Source of the DNA: Apricaphanius iberus
Lineage: Eukaryota; Chordata; Actinopteri; Cyprinodontiformes; Aphaniidae
NCBI GenBank assembly: GCA_028564705.1
Contig: JAPXFQ010000338.1
Location: 620,001-684,000 of the forward strand
Reading direction: 5' to 3'
DNA length: 64,000 nucleotides
Shown in pieces: positions 39,126-50,086 of this stretch. Below the pieces are notes generated by a model. That model saw nothing but the letters and a program-made list of their open reading frames with translations. It made no database searches and was not told where the DNA came from. Position 1 is the first letter of the stretch, and each line of letters opens with the position of its first letter. A program made the position numbers and the translations under genes.

Positions 39126-42100
39126 GTAAGAGCTTTTTTCTTGTTTATTCTGGAATGCATCGAGTCTTTAGGCGTTACACACGAAACAAGGAGTGTTTCT
39201 GATCAGCATTGATGAAAAAGATTGGACTCCAGCCTAAATTAGACTAAACTAGACTCTTTGCTGATTTCTAAACAGTATTCGATCGTTTTTAGAAACTTAT
39301 ACGTTGAATGCCAGGGACACGCGCTGTATTTTGGATAGTTTTACCCTGTTTCTTTTTCATGTAAAGTAACCAAAACTCAGATATATTTTAGCTACTCAAA
39401 GGTCACATGTCACTAGTGCTGTGGTCACCTCTCACATTCATATAGTCTCATCTTACATTCGTAAAATATGGAATTATTTATCTGACAGATGTAGTTGCTA
39501 TAGAGTTGGGCTTCGCTGTAAAGGCATGAAGCCCACTGTTATTAATGATGATCAAACATGAATTTCTGCCTTTATCCAAAGTCATATATGTCCTAAAGAG
39601 TTAAATCAATTTAAATGATGAAAAGAGAAAACCCCAAATATAAACTAAATAAAAGCCGCAATAGCGTACATTAAATCATAAATCAAAATATAAAACAATA
39701 ATTATTTTATAAAAGTGACTAAATTGTGTAGATTTTTTCTAAGTTGGATAAATGTTAAACAAAAAACGTTCGTAATAAGGAATACCTTGGGCAAATGTTG
39801 CACGTGAACGAGAACTAATCACGACTTATTTTGGAGAAACAGTTCAAGTTTAAGGTAGATTTGCCTGCTTGTCGCTATTATCTTTAGGACCCGGCGGAGC
39901 GTTCACGTGAAACTGGACATTGTTGCTCCATTTCAGAGCGATGTTTTTATCTCTTCTCCCCTGTTCACTTCTTGCCTTAGCCGAGAAATCAAACAACCTG
40001 TGCCCCCCAAGTGTAGCTCTCCATCGGGATGTACGTCCATAAATCGGAGGACTATAAAGTGAATCCCCTCAGCTGATATAGCAGCTTGGGTGGGGAGTCA
40101 TTTTTCTGTCTGCCACTCCGATGAACAAAGCGTCAATAAGCAGCAGCGCTGCGTAAAGTCTTGAGTGGTGGACGTTCGATGTTCGGAAAAGCCATGTGTG
40201 AACGAGAGAAAAGATGTGCTGATCGGATGAAACACGCCTAGTGAGTGAGACCGAAAAGTTGAAGGAAAGTTGGAGCAAAAAGAAACGTCGCAGGTCTCGG
40301 TGTGAATTTACGCGTCATGCGTCAACCTTACTTTTTCGCCACTATTACAGCAAAATAGACACTACGGAAAGGGCTTTCAGCCCTGAATGAGAATCCATTT
40401 AGAAAATTCTGTAGATAACCTTTTGAACAAGCAGCTCGTCTCGGCAGCGCAATTATAATGTGAGTATTGTTTTGGTCGCTTTTGAATTTTGTGGTTTATA
40501 CAGAGTCGTCTGATTGGGATTGTCTGTTTTTAATTGGCTTTCTGTTTGTTTTTTTATAGCGAGCTTGTTAATGGAGCAGAAGCTGGTAAATTGTGTTGAA
40601 TAAGCAAGTTTTATGGGGCCAAAGTTGAACAAACTCATGTATTTAAATCGTAGGCTACGTCTCATTAAATAGTTTAATTAATCTATCCAAGATATGACAT
40701 TCCGGTAAAATAAATAATGTCTCAAAAACCTGTTGCACCAAAGGTTTGAAAAACAATATAGCTGTACCTCGCCTCTGCAGAAAAATATGATTCGGAATAT
40801 ACTAAAAACTGATTGTTGAGAGGTTAACGCTTGTCAAACAGTTGATTATTGGATGTAAATGTGAGTATTTTGACCAAACTAGAAACGCAGATTTCGTTAA
40901 GTTACACAGACTGTTTTAGACTTACACAGAATGTCTGCCTATGTCATAGCGGTGGCAGTGCCGCAACCAACAAGCTGCCACAAAATGAAATAAGGCCACC
41001 CATTAACAAAATGTAAATTTATTTAAAATAGACAGGACACACTTTCTTAGAATTAAAAAGTTGTTTGCTTGTTTCTTTGATTATTGATTGCTAATTATCA
41101 TTGGTCATCACATTTTTTAAACTTAAAAAAGAAAAAGATTAACTTTGATGCTACTTGTATTAATAACCAAATGTGTTAAAAAATCAAGAATATTTAGGTA
41201 GTGGCTCACTTATGTATTTTTTTTTCTTTTATATATTATACGTTGTTTGCGTGCATTACTATTTCTACAAAAACTCCATCATGTCCCCTTATTCCAATCC
41301 CCAAACCTTCAAAAAAGGTCCTCTCCGTCGCTAATATGCTGTGTGCTTCTTTGCATCTTAGATGACCAGGAGAACTTTGAATTATACATGGCGGAATATT
41401 TCATATATAGGCTGTCTGGCTGTGGCAGCAGGACCGTCACACTATCCCTACATCACTCACATCCCCTCAGTGAAATTGTGGCTCCTGAGCAGAAAAGTGC
41501 TGGGGGAAAAATCCTTGCTGCAACTAACAAGTGAGCTAATGTGGCTGGTGTTGTTGGTGAAGTTAAAGGTGGAGCAGTAATAGTGTTTTTATGTGCAGGT
41601 GATTTGAGTGCACAGGCTTGCATTTGGGACACACACAGAGAGAAACAGTTAAGCGACAAAAGCAGAAAAGGATACAATCTTGAATGGAGGTCTTAGAAAG
41701 AAGTGAGAATCTGAAGAAGGAAAGGAAAAAACATGTTCCCACACAGACGGGCTTCTGCTTGCCAGTGGATCCCACTGTGACTCATATTGAGGGGTTGGCT
41801 TTTGGCTCTAAGGATGTTGGGAGAATTTATCAATTTATTGTTGCTCTCATCAGTTGAAGCAAAGCAAAGCAGAACAGAACATCAGTCTGACTAAATTGGC
41901 AGCAGATCAGAAGTGATTGCTTGGAAGTCAATGCAATCAATAAACACAATGAGAAGGCATTGTGGTGTGTGTGCGCTTTCATGCGTGTGTGTGGGTGTAC
42001 TTATGTGTATCTTTGCATGCTCATGTGTACATGTAAAAATAAAAAACCTCAGCAGGTGCAAAATCCTTCTAAGATAAACACCAAATGAGCGGCAGGCTGT

Positions 42101-43296
42101 TTCAGCAAGATGTTTTCTTGGCATTTTTTATTCTTCTTAAGTTTACAAGGATAGTTGTACTAAGGGATGTGACCTCTATATAGAAAGTCACAATTGGAGA
42201 CAAGGGGTAAAAGCCTTTCTTAAGCAAGATTATTATAAAATGAATGAAACCCATTTAAGAGTCTACCAGGTGGGGTTCATAACCATTACGAGCCACGGGG
42301 CACGACAGACCGTCTGCTGACTTTTGAAACACTCTGCTATGCTTGAGCTGCCCAGGGGACGGAATGCAAGCAGACACAAGGGGGTGTTCCACGGGTTTAA
42401 GAAAAAATGAAGGGAAAGATATGGAGAGGGGTGGAAGGGGGATAGAGGTGAGGTAGTTCTTCATCTCCCTCTATGAGGAGAGGTGCTTAAATATTTATGA
42501 CTTTTAATATAGAATCTGACCTCATATTTTTTCCTGGTGAAATTATGGCATTCCGGAGCTACTTGCCGCATTTTGAGTAGTGTCACTGAGGCAGAGATAT
42601 GAGGAAAAGGGAAAAGAGTTGAAGATGTTGAAGAGGAGTTGAAGATGATCTTTGTTAATATCACCCATAGGTGTACAGTGTTTGCAGAAATTGTGGCTTA
42701 AGATAAAATGGTTTTGAAATATGATGCATTTTAAGTGATTTTTCTACGAGCCTTCATTACCCCATAGTCGTGTGTGAGGATTTCATTATTCAGTGTGTGA
42801 AAGATCAAATCTCAACTTCCCATGGTGAATCCAACTGCTGCCTCTTATTAGCCATAAATGCTCCCTAATAAATAAGATAAGTGACCCCCGCTACCCACAG
42901 CTAATGCCTAATTTGACAAGGACCATTCTGAATGTCAAATTTAGTATTATGAAGAAGTGAGGAGATGTTTGTGTGCTGGAAATGAAAGAGGGCTTTCCTG
43001 AGGCACATCTCTGATGATCAGAGACTGACATTTATATTAATTCAATTTGATAAACACTTCCTCTTGAAAAAAATGCTTATTTGTCACTTAGTTCTAGCTG
43101 TGTTATAAAAAAAAAATTCTAACAGAGCTATTGTTGGGGGTCCTGTTGTTTGACATGAGCAACATTTAAATATTTGTCCTTTTTGCTTTTTTGGGCAGGT
43201 TTTCCAACCCCAGGTCTTTAGAATGAAGGCTGCTGTCACAATGTCCTGATGTGGTTCACCTTGAAGGGTCCCACAAGTCTAAACAGCAGTTATTAC
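39126..43296 (+). other. Putative intron 1, first part; no gene seen
   Basis: Mostly AT-rich. A second CpG-enriched patch lies at 39890-40450. A segment at about 41361-41528 is bounded by TTGCATCTTAG and AACAA|GTGAGC, and is open on the + strand, but encodes nothing recognisable. About 42290-42480 is purine-rich and open on the minus strand without a domain. GT/TG-rich sequence lies near 41960-42040. Confidence 0.35.
39890..40450 (+). promoter_or_regulatory. Second CpG-enriched patch, possible regulatory region
   Basis: CpGs are again frequent (GACCCGGCGGAGCGTTCACG, ATCGGGATGTACGTCC, GAATTTACGCGTCATGCG). The patch lies 0.8-1.3 kb downstream of the candidate first exon. It could be the downstream half of a CpG-rich promoter region or an alternative promoter. 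A GTGAGT near 40460 has a poor upstream consensus, so no exon is proposed. Confidence 0.3.
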
Positions 43297-43845
43297 TTTC
43301 CATCCATCCATCCTTCCATCATCTTCCGCTTATCCGGGGTCGGGTCGCGGGGGCAGTAGCCTAAGCAGAGAGGCCCAGACTTCCCTCTCCCCGGCTACTT
43401 GGACCAGCTCCTCGGGAGGAATCCCGAGGCGTTCCCAGGCCAGCTGGGAGACATAATCCCTCCAGCATGTCCTGGGTCTTCCCCTGGGTCTCCTCCCGGT
43501 GGGACATGCCCAGAACACCTCACCAGGGAGGCGTCCAGGAGGCATCCTGACCAGATGCCCGAGTCACCTCAGCTGGCTCCTCTCGATGTGGAGGAGCAGG
43601 GGCTCTACTCTGAGCCCCCTCCGGATGACCGAGCTTCTCACCCTATCTCTAAGGGAGAGCCCAGCCACCCTACGGAGGAAACTCATTTCAGCCCCCTGTA
43701 TCCGCGATCTTGTTCTTTCGGTCACCACCCAGCGTTCGTGACCATAGATGAGGGTAGGAACGTAGATCGACCGGTAAATTGAGAGCTTTGCCTTTCGGCT
43801 CAGCTCTCTCTTTACCACGACAGACCGCTACCTTACCAATCCGTC
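43297..43845 (-). mobile_element. Non-LTR retrotransposon 3' end, minus strand
   Basis: On the minus strand, 43818-43564 encodes KRELSRKAKLSIYRSIYVPT and ERTRSRIQGAEMSFLRRVAG. 43545-43330 encodes EVFWACPTGRRPRGRPRT, WRDYVSQLAWERLG and SLLRLLPPRPDPG. These are the consecutive C-terminal segments of a LINE reverse transcriptase abundant in fish genomes. A one-base shift separates the two frames. The stop is followed at once by a short 3' end and a (GGAT)n tail, at 43297-43320 on the + strand. It is strongly 5'-truncated, as usual for LINE insertions. Confidence 0.85.
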
Positions 43846-44047
43846 CATTTACTTTCCTAAATATAATAGTATTTATATAAGTGTATTTTATTACACTTCA
43901 AGTATATCCAAACCTTTTTTTTCACAGATGTGGTCAAAATATGTTTAGATTTTCTAAAATGATCAGGTGCACACAATACACATTTATCATTTTATTGTAT
44001 TACCAGAAACTTAGATGTATTTTAGTGGGGTTTTATTTGACAAACCA
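43846..44047. other. No feature seen
   Basis: AT-rich intronic DNA between two repeats. Confidence 0.4.
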
Positions 44048-44215
44048 TTACAAAGGAAGGCAAGGAAAGGCAATTTTATTGGTATAACACTTTCAACACA
44101 AGGCAATTCAAAGTGCTGTTTGGTGGTAAATGAACCAGATATAAGATAAAAGTATGAAAACATTCAGCATTTGATAAAAAAATTAGGAAAAGCATCAAAA
44201 GTAGTTCATAATTAT
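44048..44215 (+). repeat. Fish dispersed repeat 3' segment
   Basis: AAGGAAGGCAAGGAAAGGCA, TTTATTGGTATAACACTTTC and AAGGCAATTCAAAGTGCTG are the standard landmarks of an abundant teleost repeat tail. Confidence 0.65.
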
Positions 44216-44439
44216 GAAGTAGCAGGAGCATGATACAAGATTTTCCATATATTATACAGATTAAATGCTGAAAAATGTGGTGTTTATTTGTATTTAGCCC
44301 TCATTTCCTCTGATACTCCCATTTAAAATCAAGTCTGATGAATTGCCTTCAGAAGTAACTTGATTAATAAATAGCTTTTAATAGCTTTCCACTTGTTATT
44401 AAATTATGCTCGGTATTAAAAAAGCTGTTTTGTTAGGAT

Positions 44440-44721
44440 GCTATAATTGTGAAAAGAAGTGATCCAATCAAATCAAATAGAAATAAAACCACTGTTTGGG
44501 GACAAAATAGCACTGTATATCCTAAACAAAATATGTCAATAAATTGTAGTGGTAGAAGCATCATGCTGTGGGAATTCTTTTTTCAGCAGGGAAAATCAAA
44601 CCAGTCAGAATGTTTTGGAAGATAGATCGAGCTAAATACAATGCAAATCAGAAAGAAAAGCTGTTAGATGCTGTGAAAGACTTGATACTGGAACAGAAGT
44701 TCATATTCCAGCAGGAATATG
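44440..44721 (+). pseudogene. Tc1-like transposase relic
   Basis: GTGGTAGAAGCATCATGCTGTGGG is the decayed coding sequence for the G-G-S-x-M-x-W segment, and CATATTCCAGCAGGAATATG at the right corresponds to the F-Q-Q-D second-aspartate region. The distance between them fits a Tc1-like transposase. Stops are present. Confidence 0.65.
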
Positions 44722-44820
44722 ATCAATCAATCAATCAATCATCAATCAATCCTTATTCATAAAATGATTTTGATACAAAAAGTTGCAACTCAAAGTTCTT
44801 TACATAAAAAAATATAAAAC
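44722..44820 (+). repeat. (ATCA)n and dispersed repeat tail
   Basis: ATCAATCAATCA units (44722-44752) lead into TTATTCATAAAATGATTTTG and TGCAACTCAAAGTTCTTTAC, a frequent arrangement in fish dispersed repeats. Confidence 0.6.
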
Positions 44821-44928
44821 CATGATCATAAAACTCTATACATACTGTATTATGCAAAAGTTTTTAAGCAGGTGTAAAAAAAGGCAGTAAACAAAAGATG
44901 TTTTTATAAAATAATTAATGATTATTTT

Positions 44929-45215
44929 TGGGGATGCACCGATACTAGTATGGGGTATCAGCCCCGATAGTGCCTAATGCACTGGTATCCATTTCGGCTA
45001 ATGTTAACCGATACCATGAACCGATACTTAAGATGTGGAAATGCAGCAATAATTTCAGAGAGAATATTAGTTTATAACTTTTGAATTTAATTTCTTTGTT
45101 CATTTTTATTAATATTTAATTTTTTATCTAATTCACCATCATTTCTTGTAAAAAACAGAGAAGAAAATAAAACCTGACTCCCAGTTTTGAAAAAATTTGT
45201 ATTGTTGCATCCCTA
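44929..45215. mobile_element. hAT-type non-autonomous element nested in the Tc1-like element
   Basis: Ends are TGGGGATGCACCGATA and TTGCATCCCTA, with the second inverting to TAGGGATGCAA. The 8 bases outside read ATTATTTT (44921-44928) and ATTATTTA (45216-45223), a hAT-size duplication with one difference. Inside, CCGATAC words recur (GCACCGATACTAG, TAACCGATACCATG, GAACCGATACTT). At 287 bp it has no coding capacity. Confidence 0.8.
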
Positions 45216-45375
45216 ATTATTTATCAATTTACAAAATGCAAAGTGACTAAACAAAAGAAAAATCTAAATCAAATCAATATTTGGTGTTACTACATTTTGC
45301 CTTTCAACCAGCATCAATTCTTATAGCTACACTTGCATAAAGTCAGGAATTTTGTATGATTATAGTCAGGTGCAT

Positions 45376-46130
45376 GATCAACCAATGATCATCAATGTCA
45401 CACATATTGAAAGTCTTCAAAACTATCCAGCAGTACCAACAACTCAGAACTGGCAGAAACCAAAGGGACTCAGGTACACCCATCTACTGTCTGAAGAAGT
45501 CTGGCCAGAAGTGGTCTTCATGGAAGAGTTGCAGCCAAAAAGCCATACCTCCGACGTGGAAACAAGGCCAAGCGACTCAAGTATGAACGGAAAGAGAGGA
45601 ACTGGGGAGTAAAAAAATGGCAGCGGTAGCTCTGGACTGATGAGTCTAAATTTGAGGTATTTGGGCATAGCAGAAGTCAGTTTGTTTGTTGAAGGGCTGG
45701 AGAGCTGTAACTACTGAATGTCTTTGGGCAACAGTGCTCCATGGTGTAAGTTCATTGAACATCTGGGGTTACATTTCTGCAAATGGAGTTGGAGATTTGG
45801 ACAGGATCAGTGGAGTTCTCAATGCTGAGAAATACTGGCAGATTATCCATCATACAATAACATCAGGGAAACGTATGATTGGCCCCAAATTTATTCAGCA
45901 GGAGGGCAACGATCCCAATCATCCAGCCAAAATCATTAAGAACTATATTTAGCTTAAAGAAGAACAAGAGGTCCTAGAAGTGCCCCAATAGAGCCTTTAT
46001 CTAAACATCGAGAGTGTCTGAAGCCCACAACCACAGAAAGCCTTTGGTTAGTTCTTCAAGATGTTTAAAACAACTTACTGACTGAGTTCCTACAAAAACT
46101 TTGTGCTACTGTACCTAGATGAATTTATGC
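45376..46130 (+). pseudogene. Tc1-like transposase, frame-broken
   Basis: Successive frames encode LKKSGQKWSSWKSCSQKAIP, WTDESKFEVFG (first catalytic aspartate in the D-E-S-K motif), GYISANGVGDLDRISGVLNA (after the G-C-I region) and KRMIGPKFIQQEGNDPNHPA. In the last segment the second aspartate has become glutamate-glycine-asparagine (QQEGND where QQDND is expected). At least three frameshifts and several stops separate them. It once catalysed cut-and-paste transposition and cannot do so now. Confidence 0.85.
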
Positions 46131-46215
46131 TTTTTTGAAGCCAAAGGGCATTTTATTGATTAATGAAAATTAATGATTAACACTTGCTTCGTTGAAAACA
46201 TTCTTTGTTTACAGC

Positions 46216-46983
46216 AAAGAACATATCGATACAGGAATATTCATATTGATCGATATCAATAATTATTGATAAATATATTTTAAGTGCCCCATCGGTCATT
46301 TTGTTATTCTTCAATGAAAACATTTTAACTAAGAATTTAATTAATTAATTTTTCAAACGCTTTTTTTTTTTTTTTTTTTTTTTTTTTAGCGTTTTTTGCT
46401 TCTGAGAACCAGGAGCAGAACTGAGGGGACATTTTAAAAGCCATAAGTATTGTTAGCAGAGAGAGCCACAGGTTTTGTTAGCACCTAGGCAAGTTTCCTG
46501 TCTCTCTGTAACAGATTTGCAGCGAGCCGGGAGAGGGGAGTCCTGCCTAAGACAGCTGATTGTTGTTTTATTATCGCTACGTTGAGTGTTTTAGTACGTC
46601 GAGGATCGGTTCGAAACTGGACACAACCTTTACCTTACCATTGACACATTTTTCCAGAAAAAATTCCTCTGCTGCTCCCTTGCTGTGACATCTGACTGCA
46701 GCAAAGTTAAGGCAATGGTTCACTTAGGGACTATCAAAGACTTCTGTTTCTGCTCAACTCATTTAATCCTTTTTGTGGTTTGAAAGGAGAAAGGGGTGGC
46801 TAACAGAGCTGCGTGGGTCAGTGTTAATTATTCGTTTGGAGTATGTAATGATTGTTGTATTAAGTGAGCTGATAGGCGATAATGAAAAAATGAAGGAAAA
46901 CTTTTTTTTTCGATCAAACTTTTTTATCGACCCCTTTTTTTATCGATAGATATAAACTGCTATCGAATTATCATCTGGCCCTA
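46216..46983. mobile_element. hAT-like insertion in the right part of the Tc1-like element
   Basis: The right terminus (ATCGAATTATCATCTGGCCCTA) inverts to TAGGGCCAGATGATAATTCG, a usual fish hAT end. ATCGAT-rich subterminal words occur on both sides (ATATTGATCGATATCAATAA left, TTTTTATCGATAGATA right). The left terminus is eroded and no 8-bp duplication is visible. A 27-T run lies at 46361-46387. The Tc1 right end resumes at TTCACACCTACC. Confidence 0.6.
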
Positions 46984-47044
46984 TTCACACCTACCCCAAA
47001 CTTTTGCACAATACCATATAATGAAATAATTTAGTCTATGCATG

Positions 47045-47240
47045 ATCCTGCCATCTTTAGATGTTTCTCTGCTCCAACACAGCTGATTCAAATGGCCCAA
47101 CTTCCTTCTCAGCATGTCAAACCTCTGGAGACGCCTAATAATGACCTGTCATTTGATTAAGGTGTGTTGAACCAAGGAATTACCTAGAACATGTGGGATA
47201 CTGGCCCTTGATGACTGACTTTTGATACCCTTGGTTTAGG
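47045..47240. repeat. Fish dispersed repeat (DNA-transposon type)
   Basis: CTCCAACACAGCTGATTCAAATG, CATTTGATTAAGGTGTGTTG and GTGGGATACTGGCCCTTGATG are the ordered landmarks of a common teleost repeat. GATTCAAATG and CATTTGATTAAGGTGTGTT form an imperfect inverted pair. Confidence 0.6.
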
Positions 47241-48405
47241 GCAAAACTTATTCTTTTTTAGAAAAATTGCCCAATCAAAGTCTAGACCTATATCTCAATA
47301 CTTGAGAATGAATGACCACAGACAATCTCCTATAAAAAAGAATGAATGTGAGCTGTTTTGTAAATAACAGCTAAAGTTTCACCCTCTAAATGTGTAAAGC
47401 CAATAGAGACATACCTCAAAAGACTTGTAGCTGCAACTACAGTGATAGGTAATCATTAAAAGTACCAACTCAGGCATGGCTGAATAGAAGTGAGCAACAG
47501 CTTTCAGATTTTTATTCATGCAAATCTTGCATACTAGGTATAATTTTACTTCCAATTCACGATTATGCACTAGTTAGCCTTAGTCTGGTCTAGAAAAAAC
47601 ACTGAACCATGTGGCTGTGATTTGATCATCTGAGCTTCTATTTTGCAAGGTGTTGTATTTATGTCCTTACATTCAAATATACAACTCGGAAATTGACAAA
47701 TGACTGAAATCTTTAATTGTAGAAAGTAAATTTGGTTACCCCTACACTTATGGGATCTGCTATCACCTGTATAACACTTACATAATCTTTTGATGATCTA
47801 ATTTGTTTACTGAGGTACATGAGAGGTGGCCTTCACTGCAGTATATAATCTCTAACATCTTAAAATGTATACTATGTTTTGCAATGGTAATCATATGTCT
47901 TCAGGACAGACCACCATTTGCTTTATGCAAACCAACTTGGAGTGTATGTTGCCAAAACGTTTTACCTGGTCAAATCTTACCAAAGCACAGAGGTTAAGTG
48001 TTACAGCTGTGTGTTTGGTTTAGTTAATTTCCCATTTAACTTAAACCCTGCTTTTACCTTGTTTTAGTTGGATAGAACATGCTTTGTTTTCATTCTCCGC
48101 AGTTTTTATCCTATGTTTTGGGCACTCTTTTGTTTTGTTTAAACCTTTAGCACTTCAGTTTAATGTAATTTTAGTTCGTGACCTTTTCTATTCTTTATTT
48201 TATGTATCTTGCTTTATTCTGATTAAGCTATTATGTTTCTCCACCTTTACCACCTGGCTACATGGTTTTAAGTTACTCCCCCCTTTCCTAGCCGAGCCGG
48301 GTCGGCACAGTAGGGCAGAAAAGCCTTTTATCCTATAATGCTTGCTATACAACTAACTGGAATGCAGATGGCATATATTTTTTGCTATGTCATTAAAGTG
48401 ACACT
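47241..48405 (+). other. Putative intron 1, no feature seen
   Basis: AT-rich DNA with short chance frames; the 84-codon frame at 48084-48338 is hydrophobic, T-rich and without an ATG-supported context I trust. Confidence 0.4.
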
Positions 48406-48625
48406 AAAGCCTAGCTTCCACTGAGTGAATCGGTGTGGCTCAGTGCGGTTCGGTCCACTTTTTTGCCTGCTTTCATTGTAAAAGTGCTCCAGGCTTGTAC
48501 AGCAGGCTTGTATGAGTCCATTAATGACCCCCCCCCCTCAGTTGTAGGTTCACAGGACAATGATCCAGTACGGTTAGGGCGGAGCTACTGGCGTCACACA
48601 ACAAAGACAACACAGCACAAGACAT
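48406..48625. repeat. Probable DNA-transposon end
   Basis: CTAGCTTCCACTGAGTGAATCGG followed by GCGGTTCGGTCCACTTTTTTGCC, and further in GCGGAGCTACTGGCGTCACACAAC, resemble the start of a known type of fish non-autonomous element. No opposite end was located. Confidence 0.4.
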
Positions 48626-49424
48626 AAACACTAAAGTGCTGTTGTTTAATCTCACCTTATTGTACAGAGAATACGTTTATCTTTGTCGCAAGGAGGCCAC
48701 TCATAAACACTGCAGTAAGGTTTGTGTAAAGAAAGAACCAAAAACCAAATACAAGCTGCTGTCTTGACTTATTTGTTTTGTTTTATTGCATAAAATGGCA
48801 TTAAATACACAGAAACCTCCATTCACCACAGCAAAACAACAGGCCATACTAGCGACCTGAAGGCAACTTCACAAACCCAAACCTCCTATTTCAGAGGCAG
48901 TTGTATCTAGCCACTTGTTATCCTCAATACACTCTTACTTTAAGATTATACAGGTCTCTGAAGACTGCCGTGAGTTACCTTTGCCTGATGAGTTACGTCA
49001 TCTGACTGATGGCTTTTGAAAGCTATAAGAAACATACAATACCTCAAATAAACCATTTCTGTCTCCCTGATTTAGTTTAATGTGTCCCAAATGCCTACAA
49101 AGGGATTTAGACAGATGCTGCTCTGCACAAGGGATGTTAATGGAGTCAGAAAAAGTAATAACTTAAATTACGTGACTTGATAAATGGTACAGAGGCTTTT
49201 AATATGAAAATCTAACCGATTATGCTTTCAGGAGCAAGCTCGATTTAAATTATATCCAGTGATTTCGACATTGTCATTACCGAATATGACAGTACATACA
49301 TGCAGAAGAATCTTGCATTTTGTTTTTTCCTAACTATGTTTATGTGTCTACACTTCAGGGTTTTGTGTTTACTGTATTTTAGCATGTTAACATTTTTCCA
49401 AATGTCTTTTCTTTTGTCTTTTAG
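48626..49424 (+). other. End of putative intron 1
   Basis: No feature until the polypyrimidine tract at 49407-49422 (TCTTTTCTTTTGTCTTTT) and acceptor AG at 49423-49424 that precede the netrin-G1 exon. Confidence 0.5.
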
Positions 49425-50086
49425 GATGCTGACAGTGGCAAACACCACAATTGACAAGTGATCAAGATCAGAATCTGCTGACATATGAGGAGTGTCACTC
49501 CTCTCTGAACATCATATCTGACCGATTGTTGACCTTTTCATCAGCGATCAGCACTGTTGAAAAAGCTCACTTGTTGGCACATCTCATCAGCCAGTCAGAT
49601 GTGCTGCCAATCAAAGCCAGAATAATGGTGTGGAGGCTAATAGTTGCCTGAATCTGCTCACACATACACACACACACACAATTTCAAGATGCTTCTACTG
49701 TTCCAGAAGGCTTCATCCCACCCTTCAGACCTTCAATTGATTTAGAACCTTCTTGCAGTATAGCAAAGAGGCAGTTGCAGCTCTAAAGACCAACTCATAG
49801 AAGAGAAATTCTACAGAAACTACAAAGAAAAATATCAGCGATGTTTTGGCCTATATTACTCATCCTGCAGGCTGTGTGCACCAGTGTGACACATGCTATG
49901 CAACATTACCCTGCAGCCTGGGGACACTATGACGTGTGCAAGTCCCAGATCTATACGGAAGAGGGCCTGGCTTGGGACTACATGGCCTGTCAGCCAGAAG
50001 CCACCGACATGACAAAGTACCTGCGAGTGGCTCTCGACCCCCCAAACATCACGTGTGGAGATCCGCCTGAGACGTACTGCGCTTTG
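49425..50086 (+). other. NTNG1: Netrin-G1 start-codon exon (5' UTR plus coding)
   Basis: The left boundary is a strong acceptor (CTTTTGTCTTTTAG|GATG) and the right boundary a strong donor (GCTTTG|GTGAGT), giving a 662-base exon. Bases 49425-49840 are untranslated. This leader holds several short upstream frames: one at 49426-49461 (12 codons with its stop) starting at the second base of the exon, and others starting in CAGATGTG, ATAATGGTG and AAGATGCTT, all closing before 49841. It also contains a short CA run at 49661-49680. The acceptor is predicted by eye; the donor and coding part are well supported by the protein match. Confidence 0.7.
49841..50086 (+). CDS. NTNG1: Netrin-G1 (laminet), N-terminal coding exon, partial
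   Basis: Netrin-G1 is a GPI-anchored axonal surface protein that binds the postsynaptic adhesion protein NGL-1 (LRRC4C). This exon encodes residues 1-82. The start is the ATG in ATCAGCGATGT. Residues 1-19 are a hydrophobic signal peptide ending in THA. From residue 24 the laminin N-terminal domain begins, with the diagnostic AWGHYDVCKSQIYTEEG (26-42), WDYMACQPEATDMTKYL (45-61) and ITCGDPPETYCAL (70-82). Cysteines are at 33, 50, 72 and 80. The YTEEG and TDMTKYL segments fit netrin-G1 rather than netrin-G2. N69-I70-T71 is a potential N-glycosylation site. Coding stops in phase 0 at the donor after 50086; the frame beyond it (to 50203) is intron read-through. The rest of the gene (laminin domain, EGF repeats, GPI signal) lies beyond 64000. 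Teleosts often keep two copies (ntng1a/b), and which one this is cannot be told. Confidence 0.92.

Larger units (their letters stand above)
44847..47017 (+). mobile_element. Tc1-like transposon with two nested insertions
   Basis: The left end (TACTGTATTATGCAAAAGTT, then AAGCAGGTGTAAAAAAAGGC) and right end (TTCACACCTACCCCAAACTT, then TTGCACAATACC) form imperfect terminal inverted repeats of a fish Tc1-like family. Between them lies a decayed transposase (45376-46130). Near the left end the element is interrupted by a hAT-type element (44929-45215), and near the right end by a second one (about 46216-46983). Subtracting both gives roughly 1.1-1.2 kb, a reasonable decayed Tc1-like length. Confidence 0.8.

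Noticed and set aside
43399..43782. 127-codon + strand frame rich in proline and serine
   Set aside because: It is the antisense of the minus-strand LINE reverse transcriptase C-terminus.
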